A stretch of 64,000 bases of DNA. Source: Puffinus mauretanicus (taxonomy: Eukaryota; Chordata; Aves; Procellariiformes; Procellariidae). The notes beneath the pieces were generated by a model. That model did not search any database, was not told the origin of the DNA, and saw only the letters and a program-made list of their open reading frames with translations. Each line of letters opens with the position of its first letter. Position 1 is the first letter of the stretch. The position numbers were made by a program, and so were the translations under genes. The stretch spans positions 372,001-436,000 of the forward strand of contig JAJKFH010003305.1 of the NCBI GenBank assembly GCA_023333565.1, in the 5' to 3' direction. This document shows, in pieces, positions 58,001 through 64,000 of this stretch.

Positions 58001-59118
58001 TAACAATACTGGATTGCTTTCAGTATCCGAGAAGAGAAGTTACAGGCAATCAATCATAAATGCAGAGAGATTTACTCCTGGAAAAGAGTAGGAAACCATA
58101 CATCACTAGAGTGATTTAGTGCCCTTCAAACTTGACTTGACTCCTGGAAGAGCTCTACGTAAATCACTCAGAAGCTGTTAAACGCAGTTGTCTACAATTT
58201 AAAGCTAGTGGGCTGAAGTGTCTCATAGCATAGTTCTTCATGCTGTCCAGTTTTTGTAATGAGATATAAAGTACTATTTACGGGAAAAAAATGGTTATGA
58301 TTTGGCTGTCTTAAATCACTCCTTCACCTTTGCCTCAGTGTAACAATTAAAATAATAAAGAATACTCCTAGGATTGGCACTCAATACTAATGTACGTCAA
58401 AATACAGCTTAGGGCAGGGAGGTAAGAAACAAAAGAAACAATATTATCTTCATTGTAAAGTTCTTGGCCTCAACGTTTCCTTCTTCCTCTGAAGTATCAG
58501 TCAGCTCGTTTTTTTACGGGCAAAGCATTTAGGTCATAGAACAACTGTGCCAGCCGTGCTGCGCCCGGGCTATCCCCACGCAGCGCCGCTTCAGGGCCCG
58601 TGTCCGATAGCCAAGTCTGTCATTGCCTCGAGGATCACCAGCCCCGCACGGCCGGAGGAGTGGGAAGTTGACGGCAGCCGAGCATGTTTGGTTTTTGTTT
58701 ACAAAAGCCTCGATCTTTCTGAGCATCACTACCCTTCTGCAGTTAGGAACTTCTGATTTTTCTGTTGGTTTGGTGTCAATGGGCACGGCCCACGGCAGTT
58801 TTCTCTGTACCGAGGATAAAAACATCAGGTATAGACTTGGTGCCTTTTAAAATTTCTGTGCCGTATCTCCACGGAGTTACCAGGGGACACTAAGACACCG
58901 CTTAACTTCTTGCAGCGTACAACCCCAGGAGCCCGCAGCCGGCGCGGCAGACGTACCAGAGGAAGCTGGGGCGGTTCGTGGAGCACTGCCAGCTCGTCCC
59001 CTACCTGGGGGCAGCCATGGCCGGCCCGTACAGGGAGCCGCGGCGCAGGCCCCTCGGCTTTGACGGCAGGCTGCGAACGTTTCTCTCCCTGAAAGACGCC
59101 GGCCTCGGTTCTGTGTAG
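977..59118 (+). CDS. AK9: Adenylate kinase 9 (AK9), spliced gene, 5' end outside window
   Basis: Multi-domain nucleoside mono-/diphosphate kinase. Thirty-four exons (w1-w34) join in one frame: 977-1089, 4320-4493, 5209-5334, 7474-7548, 9000-9098, 11020-11159, 11244-11424, 11870-12014, 14049-14168, 15879-16012, 16680-16836, 17908-18019, 18433-18503, 20642-20739, 23049 (or 23118)-23208, 28398-28604, 29567-29685, 30667-30879, 31474-31740, 37564-37682, 39383-39602, 41827-41889, 42689-42901, 44664-44882, 47677-47890, 48841-49042, 50211-50357, 51955-52175, 53400-53596, 54124-54293, 55018-55116, 55198-55300, 55858-55972, 58916-59118. Exon phases agree at every junction. The product shows the end of AK domain 1 (SGFPS), P-loops [18 protein letters not shown] and GPPKSGKTT, and the AK signature [10 protein letters not shown]. 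It has about 1715-1737 residues here. Human AK9 has about 1911, so roughly 180 N-terminal residues lie upstream. ZBTB24 follows on the same strand, as in human. Identification is by family recognition, not alignment. Confidence 0.93.
1690..1960. other. Unassigned GC-richer block in intron w1-w2
   Basis: This stretch is visibly richer in G and C than the surrounding intron and has several short inverted pieces such as GGCCTCAGGCC. It has no open frame of note and no splice signals that fit AK9. It may be an old retroposed fragment. I cannot name it. Confidence 0.25.
2901..2990. repeat. 40-bp tandem duplication
   Basis: Two adjacent 40-base units, 2901-2940 and 2941-2980, share AATGAGTGTAGTGTGTCT and diverge in their last 15 bases. 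The opening bases of a third unit (TCTCAAAA) follow at 2982-2989. Confidence 0.8.
3133..3738 (-). mobile_element. Probable solo LTR of an endogenous retrovirus, reverse orientation
   Basis: On the minus strand this 606-bp block starts TGTGGTGG and ends CACAACA, so it has TG...CA ends with short imperfect inverted termini. A polyadenylation signal (reverse complement at 3257-3262) sits about 125 bases before the 3' end, the expected place for an R-U5 region. Four degenerate copies of an 18-base unit containing GTTTTAGTTAGG lie at about 3621-3685, near its 5' end. No internal retroviral genes are present. I see no clear target-site duplication (flanks TTTAT and GACCA), so the exact ends are tentative. 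Confidence 0.45.
4320..4493 (+). CDS. AK9: AK9 exon w2: acidic linker after AK domain 1
   Basis: Acceptor CCTTGCCAG, donor GAG|GTAAAT, 58 whole codons. It begins [20 protein letters not shown], followed by [12 protein letters not shown], and ends in a charged run rich in Glu ([16 protein letters not shown]). The start fits the LID region of domain 1, and the end is a flexible acidic linker. Confidence 0.92.
5209..5334 (+). CDS. AK9: AK9 exon w3
   Basis: Acceptor TTCTGCAG, donor GAA|GTAAGA, 42 codons, phase 0 at both ends. It contains [16 protein letters not shown], a predicted helical segment continuing AK domain 1. Confidence 0.92.
5335..7473 (+). other. AK9: AK9 intron w3-w4 with homopolymer tracts
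   Basis: Contains a C-run followed by an A-run at 5881-5897, a T-rich tract at about 5929-5960, and the old CR1-like fragment listed separately. Short open frames here have no splice signals in register with AK9. No other gene is seen. Confidence 0.5.
6480..6935 (+). repeat. Old, heavily decayed CR1/L3-like LINE fragment
   Basis: Broken similarity to the 3' part of CR1 ORF2 can be followed: AATGTGATGCTATTGTACAA, then ACTGGAATAGATTACCTACA, then a segment like the 'slf/gg' end before the 3' tail. Several internal pieces are lost and all frames are broken. This is judged from recalled CR1 consensus. A repeat search would be needed to place the subfamily. Confidence 0.45.
7474..7548 (+). CDS. 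AK9: AK9 exon w4
   Basis: Acceptor TTTAAACAG, donor GTA|GTGAGT, 25 codons, phase 0 at both ends. It reads [20 protein letters not shown]. The YLIELDGN piece is characteristic of AK9 between domains 1 and 2. Confidence 0.9.
9000..9098 (+). CDS. AK9: AK9 exon w5
   Basis: Acceptor TTTTCAG, donor AAT|GTAAGT, 33 codons, phase 0 at both ends. It reads [20 protein letters not shown], then a short Glu-rich helix. It ends AK domain 1 or begins the linker to domain 2. Confidence 0.9.
9895..10640 (-). repeat. Ancient CR1/L3-like LINE, reverse orientation, decayed
   Basis: Recognisable pieces on the + strand, in the order expected for a reversed CR1: TTGAACCTGCCACCTTTTAG, CTGAAACTTTTCCAATTCTG, GACCAGATGTTTTCATGGAA, ACTCCAAGATCTATTCCTGA and CTTCTGCACTTCTTCACAGC. 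All reading frames are broken. It lies in the intron between w5 and w6. The right limit is uncertain. Confidence 0.6.
11020..11159 (+). CDS. AK9: AK9 exon w6: first CPV module
   Basis: Acceptor AATAAACAG, donor CAG|GTTAGC. It leaves with two bases of a split codon. It reads [20 protein letters not shown], then [13 protein letters not shown]. The CPV motif (Cys codon 11101-11103) starts the YHS-like module that precedes the P-loop of AK domain 2. Confidence 0.93.
11244..11424 (+). CDS. AK9: AK9 exon w7: P-loop of AK domain 2 (Walker A Lys replaced by Arg)
   Basis: Acceptor CTGTTTTAAG, donor AAG|GTAGGT, phase 2 in and 0 out. It reads [20 protein letters not shown], then [10 protein letters not shown], then a beta strand [20 protein letters not shown]. 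The Walker A sequence lies at 11362-11388. The codon that should be Lys is AGA (Arg) at 11380-11382. Confidence 0.94.
11870..12014 (+). CDS. AK9: AK9 exon w8
   Basis: Acceptor TTTCACTAG, donor CCAG|GTGAAT, phase 0 in and 1 out. It reads [20 protein letters not shown], then a lysine- and glutamate-rich helix ending KQSREP. It follows the P-loop helix of domain 2 and is probably coiled coil. Confidence 0.9.
14049..14168 (+). CDS. AK9: AK9 exon w9: variable acidic segment
   Basis: Acceptor AACTATAG, donor AAAAA|GTAAAA. Phase 1 at both ends fits w8 and w10. It reads [20 protein letters not shown], then [15 protein letters not shown]. It has low complexity and no motif. Support is by phase and splice signals. 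Confidence 0.78.
15879..16012 (+). CDS. AK9: AK9 exon w10
   Basis: Acceptor ATTGTTAG, donor GAG|GTAAAA, phase 1 in and 0 out. It reads [20 protein letters not shown], then [17 protein letters not shown]. This resembles the NMP-binding helices of an adenylate kinase, where the nucleotide monophosphate is gripped. Confidence 0.9.
16680..16836 (+). CDS. AK9: AK9 exon w11: degenerate GFPRT region of AK domain 2
   Basis: Acceptor TTATAACAG, donor GATG|GTTAGT, phase 0 in and 1 out. It reads [20 protein letters not shown], then [23 protein letters not shown] stands where canonical kinases have G-[FY]-[IVL]-x-D-G-[FY]-P-R-T, so the Gly and Arg of the motif are missing. Confidence 0.93.
17908..18019 (+). 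CDS. AK9: AK9 exon w12
   Basis: Acceptor GTACTGCAG, donor AAG|GTAAAA, phase 1 in and 2 out. It reads [20 protein letters not shown], then a lysine/glutamate run KKEEEEV. It would cover the LID-region helices of domain 2. Confidence 0.9.
18433..18503 (+). CDS. AK9: AK9 exon w13
   Basis: Acceptor TTACTTGCAG, phase 2 in. It reads [20 protein letters not shown]. The donor is weak. AAA|GTGTGT at 18504 leaves phase 1 and matches w14. A second choice, AGT|GTGTAT at 18506, leaves phase 0 and would join directly to w15 if w14 is skipped. Confidence 0.75.
19040..19625 (+). mobile_element. LTR-like block
   Basis: A pyrimidine- and GC-richer stretch that contains a TATA box (TATAAAG, 19520-19526) and, 38 bases downstream, AATAAA (19564-19569). 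It ends near ACAACA at 19625. This promoter-polyA spacing is typical of a retroviral LTR. I could not fix the 5' end (possibly TGTTAG near 18866) and see no target-site duplication. No retroviral genes are present. Confidence 0.3.
19983..20236 (+). mobile_element. CR1 LINE, 3' fragment
   Basis: The last part of CR1 ORF2 and the 3' tail. It includes GAGAGAGTGGTCAAACACTG, GAACAGGCTTCCTAGAGAGG, TTCCAACTGAAATAGTCTAG and a decayed ATTCTATTCTATA 3' repeat. It is heavily 5'-truncated, as is usual for CR1, and inert. Confidence 0.88.
20642..20739 (+). CDS. AK9: AK9 exon w14 (inferred small exon)
   Basis: Acceptor CATTTTTGCAG|CAG, donor CAG|GTAGAT. Phase 1 in and 0 out is exactly what is needed between w13 and w15. 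It reads [20 protein letters not shown], then CRRVIELQ, with aromatic and charged residues that look like real protein. The acceptor is a NAGNAG pair, so the exon may start at 20642 or 20645, adding or dropping one residue. I do not recall the human counterpart, so support rests on phase, splice sites and composition. Confidence 0.68.
20740..23048 (+). other. AK9: AK9 intron w14-w15
   Basis: AT-rich. It contains the possible old repeat at 22600-22780 listed separately. Short open frames have no matching splice signals. No other gene is seen. Confidence 0.45.
22600..22780 (-). repeat. Possible old interspersed repeat
   Basis: The stretch TATTCTTTATTGATCAACTG followed by ACAAGCCCTTCTTCAAGTC resembles a motif that I recall from ancient vertebrate interspersed repeats, possibly Penelope-like. 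Read on the minus strand it is a GAAGAAGGGCTTGTGCACC core. The family assignment is a guess. Confidence 0.3.
23049..23208 (+). CDS. AK9: AK9 exon w15, 5' boundary uncertain
   Basis: The end is firm: CCTACAG|GTTGGA, phase 1 out, matching w16. Two in-frame phase-0 acceptors are possible. TTATTTCTGTAG|TGCC at 23049 is the stronger sequence but adds an odd hydrophobic stretch ([16 protein letters not shown]). AATTTGAG|GAC at 23118 lies about 28 bases after a perfect TACTAAC branch-point sequence (23083-23089) and starts [20 protein letters not shown], which fits the charged neighbouring protein better. Confidence 0.7.
26520..26945. other. GC-rich block of unknown origin in an AT-rich intron
   Basis: Sharply GC-rich compared with both flanks. 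Three long open frames on the minus strand and one on the + strand overlap here, as expected from base composition alone. A 12-base direct repeat, GGTAATATGACC, occurs at 26603-26614 and 26619-26630. There is no recognisable protein motif and no splice site that fits AK9. It may be a retroposed GC-rich fragment. Confidence 0.35.
27808..27870 (-). mobile_element. CR1 LINE 3' end, reverse orientation
   Basis: Contains AGAATCATAGAATCATAGAA, then TCGGTTGGAAAAGACCTTTA. This is the reverse complement of the usual CR1 end (AAGGTC...CCAACC...ATTCTATGATTCTATGA). Only about 60 bases remain. Confidence 0.85.
28398..28604 (+). CDS. AK9: AK9 exon w16
   Basis: Acceptor GATTTTCAG, donor GAAA|GTAAGT, phase 1 at both ends. 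It reads [20 protein letters not shown], then [16 protein letters not shown], then [15 protein letters not shown]. The regular helical pattern is typical of the C-terminal part of AK domain 2 in AK9. Confidence 0.94.
29567..29685 (+). CDS. AK9: AK9 exon w17: acidic linker
   Basis: Acceptor CCTTTTCAG, donor GAA|GTAAGC, phase 1 in and 0 out. It reads [20 protein letters not shown], then a Glu/Asp-rich run. It is a flexible acidic spacer before AK domain 3. Confidence 0.92.
30667..30879 (+). CDS. AK9: AK9 exon w18: second CPV/YHS-like module
   Basis: Acceptor TATTTTCAG, donor CAA|GTGAGA, 71 codons in phase 0. It reads [20 protein letters not shown], then [20 protein letters not shown] and NPEDYV. 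This is the clearest copy of the module: CPV, an aromatic strand, a helix, then NPxxY. It lies just before the P-loop of domain 3. Confidence 0.95.
31474..31740 (+). CDS. AK9: AK9 exon w19: P-loop of AK domain 3
   Basis: Acceptor TTTCCTATAG, donor CAG|GTAATA, 89 codons in phase 0. It reads [20 protein letters not shown], then [13 protein letters not shown]. The Walker A motif GTHGAGKTT is at 31501-31527 and keeps its Lys. An acidic insert ends the exon. Confidence 0.96.
32900..35017 (+). mobile_element. CR1 LINE (outer element), ORF2 fragment interrupted by a second CR1
   Basis: A partly decayed reverse-transcriptase coding region. Pieces include AACAAAAGGAAGACCTGG near 33055, then [13 protein letters not shown] and [17 protein letters not shown] in shifting frames, then the catalytic FADDT at 33638-33652. 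The copy is interrupted there and resumes at about 34138 with [20 protein letters not shown]. From there to a TAG at 34919-34921 the frame is fully open (about 260 codons), followed by the 3' tail GATTCTATGATTCTATGA ending at 35017. The 5' limit is approximate. The element has no complete ORF and cannot encode a working reverse transcriptase. Confidence 0.85.
33653..34137 (+). mobile_element. CR1 LINE (inner element) inserted within the outer CR1
   Basis: A 5'-truncated CR1 of about 485 bases. It starts in the end of ORF2 (AAGAAGGACATTGAGGTGCT, GGAGCGTGTCCAGAGAAGGG) and ends with TTCCAACCTTAATGATTCTA and the ATTCTATGA repeat at 34131-34139. It sits exactly between FADDT and SGVADT of the outer element in the same orientation. 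It is therefore the younger insertion. Confidence 0.85.
37564..37682 (+). CDS. AK9: AK9 exon w20
   Basis: Acceptor TTATATAAAG, donor CCG|GTAACT, phase 0 in and 2 out. It reads [20 protein letters not shown], then [19 protein letters not shown]. This is the NMP-binding segment of domain 3, leading straight into the GFPRT motif of w21. Confidence 0.95.
39383..39602 (+). CDS. AK9: AK9 exon w21: canonical GFPRT motif of AK domain 3
   Basis: Acceptor TTCCAATTAG, donor AGG|GTAAGT, phase 2 in and 0 out. It reads [20 protein letters not shown], then [30 protein letters not shown] (39390-39419) is the complete adenylate kinase signature, the only full copy in the window. A lysine-rich helix follows. 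Confidence 0.96.
41827..41889 (+). CDS. AK9: AK9 exon w22 (short)
   Basis: Acceptor TCACTAACAG, donor GAG|GTAAGA, 21 codons, phase 0 at both ends. It reads [20 protein letters not shown]. It continues the charged helix between w21 and w23. Confidence 0.9.
42689..42901 (+). CDS. AK9: AK9 exon w23: poly-glutamate linker
   Basis: Acceptor ACCTTTATAG, donor CAG|GTACCT, 71 codons in phase 0. It reads [20 protein letters not shown], then a long Glu run encoded by GAA repeats (about 42761-42825), then [18 protein letters not shown]. The middle is a coding microsatellite. Confidence 0.93.
44265..44305 (+). repeat. Possible CR1 3'-tail remnant
   Basis: GGATTCTGTGATTCTGTGAT resembles the CR1 tandem 3' octamer. 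No CR1 body can be recognised next to it, so it could be chance. Confidence 0.25.
44664..44882 (+). CDS. AK9: AK9 exon w24: third CPV-like module, first part
   Basis: Acceptor TCATTAACCAG, donor AAG|GTAATG, 73 codons in phase 0. It reads [20 protein letters not shown], then [26 protein letters not shown] stands at the position of CPVSL in the other modules. Confidence 0.94.
45685..47230 (-). repeat. Ancient CR1/L3-like LINE, reverse orientation, in two blocks
   Basis: Blocks at about 45685-46070 and 46540-47230 lie in the order of a reversed CR1. Pieces include TAATTCTTATTAGTCCCTAC, ACTCCTTCAAAGAATACTAA, AATGCCATCTGGTCTGGGCA and ATTCAGCATTTCTGCAATTA. Between them, about 46070-46540 is not recognisable and carries a short repeat of GATGAAATTGAATT at about 46227-46254. 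All frames are broken. Confidence 0.6.
47677..47890 (+). CDS. AK9: AK9 exon w25: P-loop of AK domain 4
   Basis: Acceptor ATGCTACAG, donor ACAG|GTAGGA, phase 0 in and 1 out. It reads [20 protein letters not shown], then [14 protein letters not shown], then [15 protein letters not shown]. Walker A (47863-47889) is intact. The front part completes the third YHS-like module. Confidence 0.96.
48841..49042 (+). CDS. AK9: AK9 exon w26
   Basis: Acceptor GTTTTGCAG, donor CGG|GTAAGA, phase 1 in and 2 out. It reads [20 protein letters not shown], then [28 protein letters not shown] matches the NMP-binding 'S-x-G-D' element of adenylate kinases. Confidence 0.96.
50211..50357 (+). CDS. AK9: AK9 exon w27: GYPVT motif of AK domain 4
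   Basis: Acceptor TTGTATGCAG, donor TAG|GTAGTG, phase 2 in and out. It reads [20 protein letters not shown], then [21 protein letters not shown] replaces GFPRT, so the Arg of the motif is displaced. Confidence 0.96.
51955..52175 (+). CDS. AK9: AK9 exon w28
   Basis: Acceptor TTGTCTTCAG, donor AAAAG|GTAAAA, phase 2 in and 1 out. It reads [20 protein letters not shown], then [20 protein letters not shown]. These are the last helices of AK domain 4. Confidence 0.95.
53400..53596 (+). CDS. AK9: AK9 exon w29: fourth CPV/YHS-like module
   Basis: Acceptor TTATTAACAG, donor GAC|GTAAGT, phase 1 in and 0 out. It reads [20 protein letters not shown], then [12 protein letters not shown] and [16 protein letters not shown]. 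The next exon supplies [10 protein letters not shown]. Confidence 0.95.
54124..54293 (+). CDS. AK9: AK9 exon w30: end of fourth and start of fifth module
   Basis: Acceptor TTTTTCTACAG, donor GAG|GTACAT, phase 0 in and 2 out. It reads [20 protein letters not shown], then [20 protein letters not shown] and [10 protein letters not shown] proline-rich hinge separates the two modules. Confidence 0.95.
55018..55116 (+). CDS. AK9: AK9 exon w31: fifth module, core
   Basis: Acceptor CGTCTCTTCAG, donor GAG|GTGAAT, phase 2 in and out. It reads [20 protein letters not shown], then [12 protein letters not shown]. The w32 start RLPEKYW gives the closing PxxY. Confidence 0.95.
55198..55300 (+). CDS. AK9: AK9 exon w32, ending at a GC donor
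   Basis: Acceptor ATCTGGTTAG. It reads [20 protein letters not shown], then [12 protein letters not shown]. The protein continues [14 protein letters not shown] in w33, and both exons are in phase 0. The splice must therefore be at GAACAG|GCCAGT, a GC donor, since no suitable GT is nearby. If unspliced, the frame stops at a TAA at 55400-55402. Confidence 0.9.
55858..55972 (+). CDS. AK9: AK9 exon w33
   Basis: Acceptor TTTCTTCAG, donor AAAAG|GTAGCG, phase 0 in and 1 out. It reads [20 protein letters not shown], then [17 protein letters not shown]. This is a strongly conserved part of the AK9 C-terminus. Confidence 0.96.
55973..58915 (+). other. AK9: Last AK9 intron
   Basis: A 2.9-kb AT-rich intron that turns GC- and CpG-richer from about 58540. 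It holds no clear repeat. A splice-bounded open frame at 56823-56939 was considered and rejected on phase. Confidence 0.5.
58916..59118 (+). CDS. AK9: AK9 terminal exon w34
   Basis: Acceptor CTTCTTGCAG, phase 1 in, stop TAG at 59116-59118. It reads [20 protein letters not shown], then [20 protein letters not shown], then [15 protein letters not shown]. This is the expected AK9 C-terminus. Codon use is strongly GC-rich, unlike all upstream exons, and Arg, Ala, Gly and Pro are enriched where the family usually has Lys, Glu and Ser. Confidence 0.95.
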
Positions 59119-59258
59119 CGTGGGCTGCTCCCCCCCCACCCAAGCACTTCCTCTGACAACGCAAGGAGCGTCGCCATCAGCCGCCCGCGCAGCTGCAACG
59201 CGGCCGGTGAACAACGTCCCCCTTTCTGGGCCCAGTTTCTTAGACACGAAATCTTGAA

Positions 59259-59264
59259 ATTAAA
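59259..59264 (+). terminator. AK9: AK9 polyadenylation signal ATTAAA
   Basis: ATTAAA lies 141 bases after the AK9 stop. A T-rich, then TTTAACG-containing, stretch follows. It is the only such hexamer before the ZBTB24 promoter, so the AK9 3' UTR is probably only about 160 bases. Confidence 0.65.
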
Positions 59265-59329
59265 ATCTTTTGCCTTAAGTCACGCCTCGTTTAACGCTTA
59301 TTACGGCAGCCCACGCGTGGGGTACCGCG

Positions 59330-60020
59330 CACTTCTGGCCAGGGGGCGGGCGCCGGCCGGGAAGTGGCGGGCTGCCGGGGGGCGGAGGGCGGGGCTGGCG
59401 CCGCTCGCCACGCCCACCGGCGCGTCATGTGCTGCGCTCTACGTCAGGCCGCAAGGCGCGCCGCTGCCGCCGAGGCCGGAAGCGCGGCGGGGGTTGCGCA
59501 GAGGGGGGGCTGGCGGCGGAGCGGTGAGTGCCGGGCGTCGCCGGGAGACACCCACCACCACCCCCGAGCGCCGCCGGGGGCCGGGGGAACCCGGGCCGGC
59601 GACTCACGCGGGGCAGCGCCCCGCCCGGCACCGCGGGGTTGGGCCGCGGGCGCCGCTAGCTCCCCCGGCACCGCCTCGCCCCGCTGAGGGGGCGAGCGGC
59701 CTTCCTCGGGGGGCGGCCGGAACCTGCGGGAGCGAGTTACGGAGCTCGGGGCTTAAATGGGGCGCTGGGAGCGGGCGGGCGCCCGGCGGTGGCGGGGGTT
59801 GCGGTGCCGCCGGTCCCCGCTCCGTTCCCCGCCGCGAGTTTTCTGCCTTCCCCCCCGCCGCGCGGCGTGCTCGGCGGGCCGCCTCCTGCCCGCCCCCGCC
59901 CGCCCGCTCGCGGTGCCCGCCGCTGCTGCCCCTGTCGAGGAGCAGTGCGGGGCCGTGCTGTTACGTGGGGTCAGCCCGCCAAAACGCGCGTGTTGCTCGT
60001 GAGCCCTTCCACAGTGCGTC
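59330..60020 (+). promoter_or_regulatory. ZBTB24: CpG-island promoter of ZBTB24
   Basis: Dense in CpG and TATA-less. It has GC boxes (GGGGCGGG 59343-59350; GGGCGGGGC 59387-59395), ETS-type cores (GGGAAGTGG about 59358-59366; CCGGAAGC 59476-59483) and a CRE-like half site (TACGTCA 59442-59448). It surrounds the first splice donor of ZBTB24. This is the usual form of a housekeeping-type promoter. Confidence 0.85.
59440..59523 (+). other. ZBTB24: ZBTB24 exon 1 (5' UTR), start approximate
   Basis: The donor GCG|GTGAGT at 59524 lies in the CpG island and is followed by a 1.9-kb intron ending at 61418. Exon 1 carries no part of the main coding frame. The transcription start is not visible from sequence. 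The left limit given is a guess between the GC boxes and the donor. Confidence 0.6.
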
Positions 60021-61418
60021 AGCAGGTGGACCGGAGCGTGTCTGACCCCACTGGCTGCCTTCCCCTTACAGATAGCCTTACCCTACAGTTACTGTTTTCT
60101 GTAGGTGAGCACGCTGTTTGGGATTTTGCAGTCAAAATAGTAATGATGTCACCTTGTGATCGAATACCGAAGTCCTTCATGTGATGAAAACCCACAAGGC
60201 ACCGACTGCCCTATCCGAGCCACACGGGGATGTTGGGGGGTGCCTGCAGGCAGCCGCGCTCCAGGAGTGCCCGTAGTGCCCTGCGCGGCAGGGTCGGGTC
60301 AGACCTACAGCCGTGCCTCAGGGTGCTCCCGCAACACCAGGCTCGCCTCCTTCGGAAACTAAGGTTCCCAGATACACGATTTGGCTCCGGCATGAACTTT
60401 TGGTAGCTGAACAGGGCTAAAGAATCGCTTGTTGGCCCCCTCAGTAGCATTTAGGTCTCATCTGTATGTAGTCTGTGTTGTTTCTTACAGCATTCCTTCA
60501 GTAATCAGAACTGTTGTGCTCACTGATTACTACGTTTAAATATGTCTTTGTATTTAAAATGACCGCTTTATATTTTAAGATGGCAGGTAGCTAATCTGTT
60601 TCACGTTTGGCTCAGCTGATCCTCTTGAATTGGACATTTTTGGCACATCTCTTCCTTGGTATTATTTGGTGGATTCTTCTGAAATTGCTGGATTATATTT
60701 TTTTGCTTGTTTTTAATTTTTACATATTTACAATCTTAGCAAGCCAGATTGGTGGTTAATAGTTAGCATAGTCAACCCTATTTTAGACAGCACTCTTAGA
60801 AAAAGCTGCTGGTTTTCTGCTTTTATTGCCCACCTCCTTAGGCTGAAGCTTAGCAAGTAAGTGTTCTGGAAGAGAAATTTTCAGAAGGATAGAAATGGAC
60901 AAAAGAAGGCATGGAGTCCTGCCACGCTGATGCCAGTGAAGTTTTATCATTGATTACAGGATTTCGTAGCCTTGTCCCTGAATAATCTGAAACGTGGCAT
61001 CTGCAGGGATGAAGCTGCAGTTGACCTTTTTTTATTATTATTATTTGTTTCCACTTACGAGCTGTGAACAGAGTTCTTTTTGTTCGATTGTTTTAGTTGT
61101 GAAAGGAGTTTTCAGAAGGGGTAGCCATTTTTTTAGATGCTATACAGTCCACAGTACATCAGAGGTAAACAAATGAAATAATAGGCAGTAATTCTGATCT
61201 AAGAAGAAACTGTCTGTAGCCATTTCTTAGGATTTAAAAACACTTTTTGAAGAAAGTCTGTGTCAGCATTAGTGTTGATTTTTTTAAAGAAAGTTCAGAG
61301 GTTTCAGAATTGCTTGAGAAACTGTTGAACTCTGTTGACTGCTAAACCAAACGATACTTGTGTGTTATAATGCAGACTTCTGCCATATTTCTTAATGGAA
61401 GCTATTCTGTTCTTGCAG
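59524..61418 (+). other. ZBTB24: ZBTB24 intron 1
   Basis: The first 500 bases continue the CpG island. The rest is of mixed composition without recognised repeats. It ends in the acceptor TGTTCTTGCAG. Long open frames in the GC-rich part are composition effects. Confidence 0.6.
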
Positions 61419-61445
61419 GCACCTCCTTTCATACGCCCAATAAAA

Positions 61446-64000
<2,555 letters not shown>

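Noticed and set aside
59254..60045. Long open frame of 263 codons through the CpG island
   Set aside because: Stop codons are rare in very GC-rich DNA. Several frames on both strands are open here, the translation is Arg/Ala/Pro/Gly noise, and the ZBTB24 exon 1 donor lies inside it.
61395..61445. Longer ZBTB24 start giving extra N-terminal residues
   Set aside because: The upstream ATG lies in the intron before the acceptor at 61417-61418. The ATG at 61446 matches the expected ZBTB24 N-terminus and has a good context.

Overview
The window is a stretch of vertebrate, almost certainly bird, nuclear DNA. Large introns with GT-AG splice sites, CR1 LINEs with the ATTCTATGA-type 3' tail, very old degraded CR1/L3-like copies, LTR-like insertions and a CpG-island promoter all fit Aves. 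I see no prokaryotic, viral or organellar gene organisation. Two protein-coding genes lie head to tail on the + strand. Both run off the window.

Positions 1-59118 hold the middle and 3' end of AK9 (adenylate kinase 9, a multi-domain nucleotide kinase). I traced 34 exons by splice sites, unbroken reading phase and motif content, from 977 to the TAG stop at 59116-59118. They encode about 1715-1737 residues. The N-terminal part, with the first P-loop, lies upstream of the window. The product shows the end of AK domain 1, three more AK domains (P-loops in exons w7, w19 and w25), acidic glutamate-rich linkers and a conserved C-terminus. A recurring CPV...NPxxY module sits in front of each later P-loop and twice more near the C-terminus. 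The introns hold a CR1 nested inside another CR1 (about 32.9-35.0 kb), a young CR1 tail (20.0 kb), old CR1-like fragments (6.5, 9.9 and 45.7-47.2 kb), a probable solo LTR (3.1-3.7 kb) and a GC-rich block (26.5-26.9 kb).

About 300 bp beyond the AK9 stop lies a CpG island with GC boxes and ETS-type sites. It contains the non-coding first exon of ZBTB24 (donor at 59524). Coding starts at ATG 61446 in exon 2 (BTB domain, AT-hook, zinc finger 1). It continues through exons 3 and 4 (fingers 2-4) and into exon 5 (start of finger 5), which the window edge cuts. The AK9-ZBTB24 order and orientation match the arrangement in human 6q21.

I found no new enzyme system. The points most worth a second look are the repeated YHS-like modules of AK9, the loss of the Walker A lysine in its second AK domain, a probable GC-AG intron, a small exon recovered by phase with a NAGNAG acceptor, the nested CR1, and the overlap of the AK9 terminal exon with the ZBTB24 CpG island.
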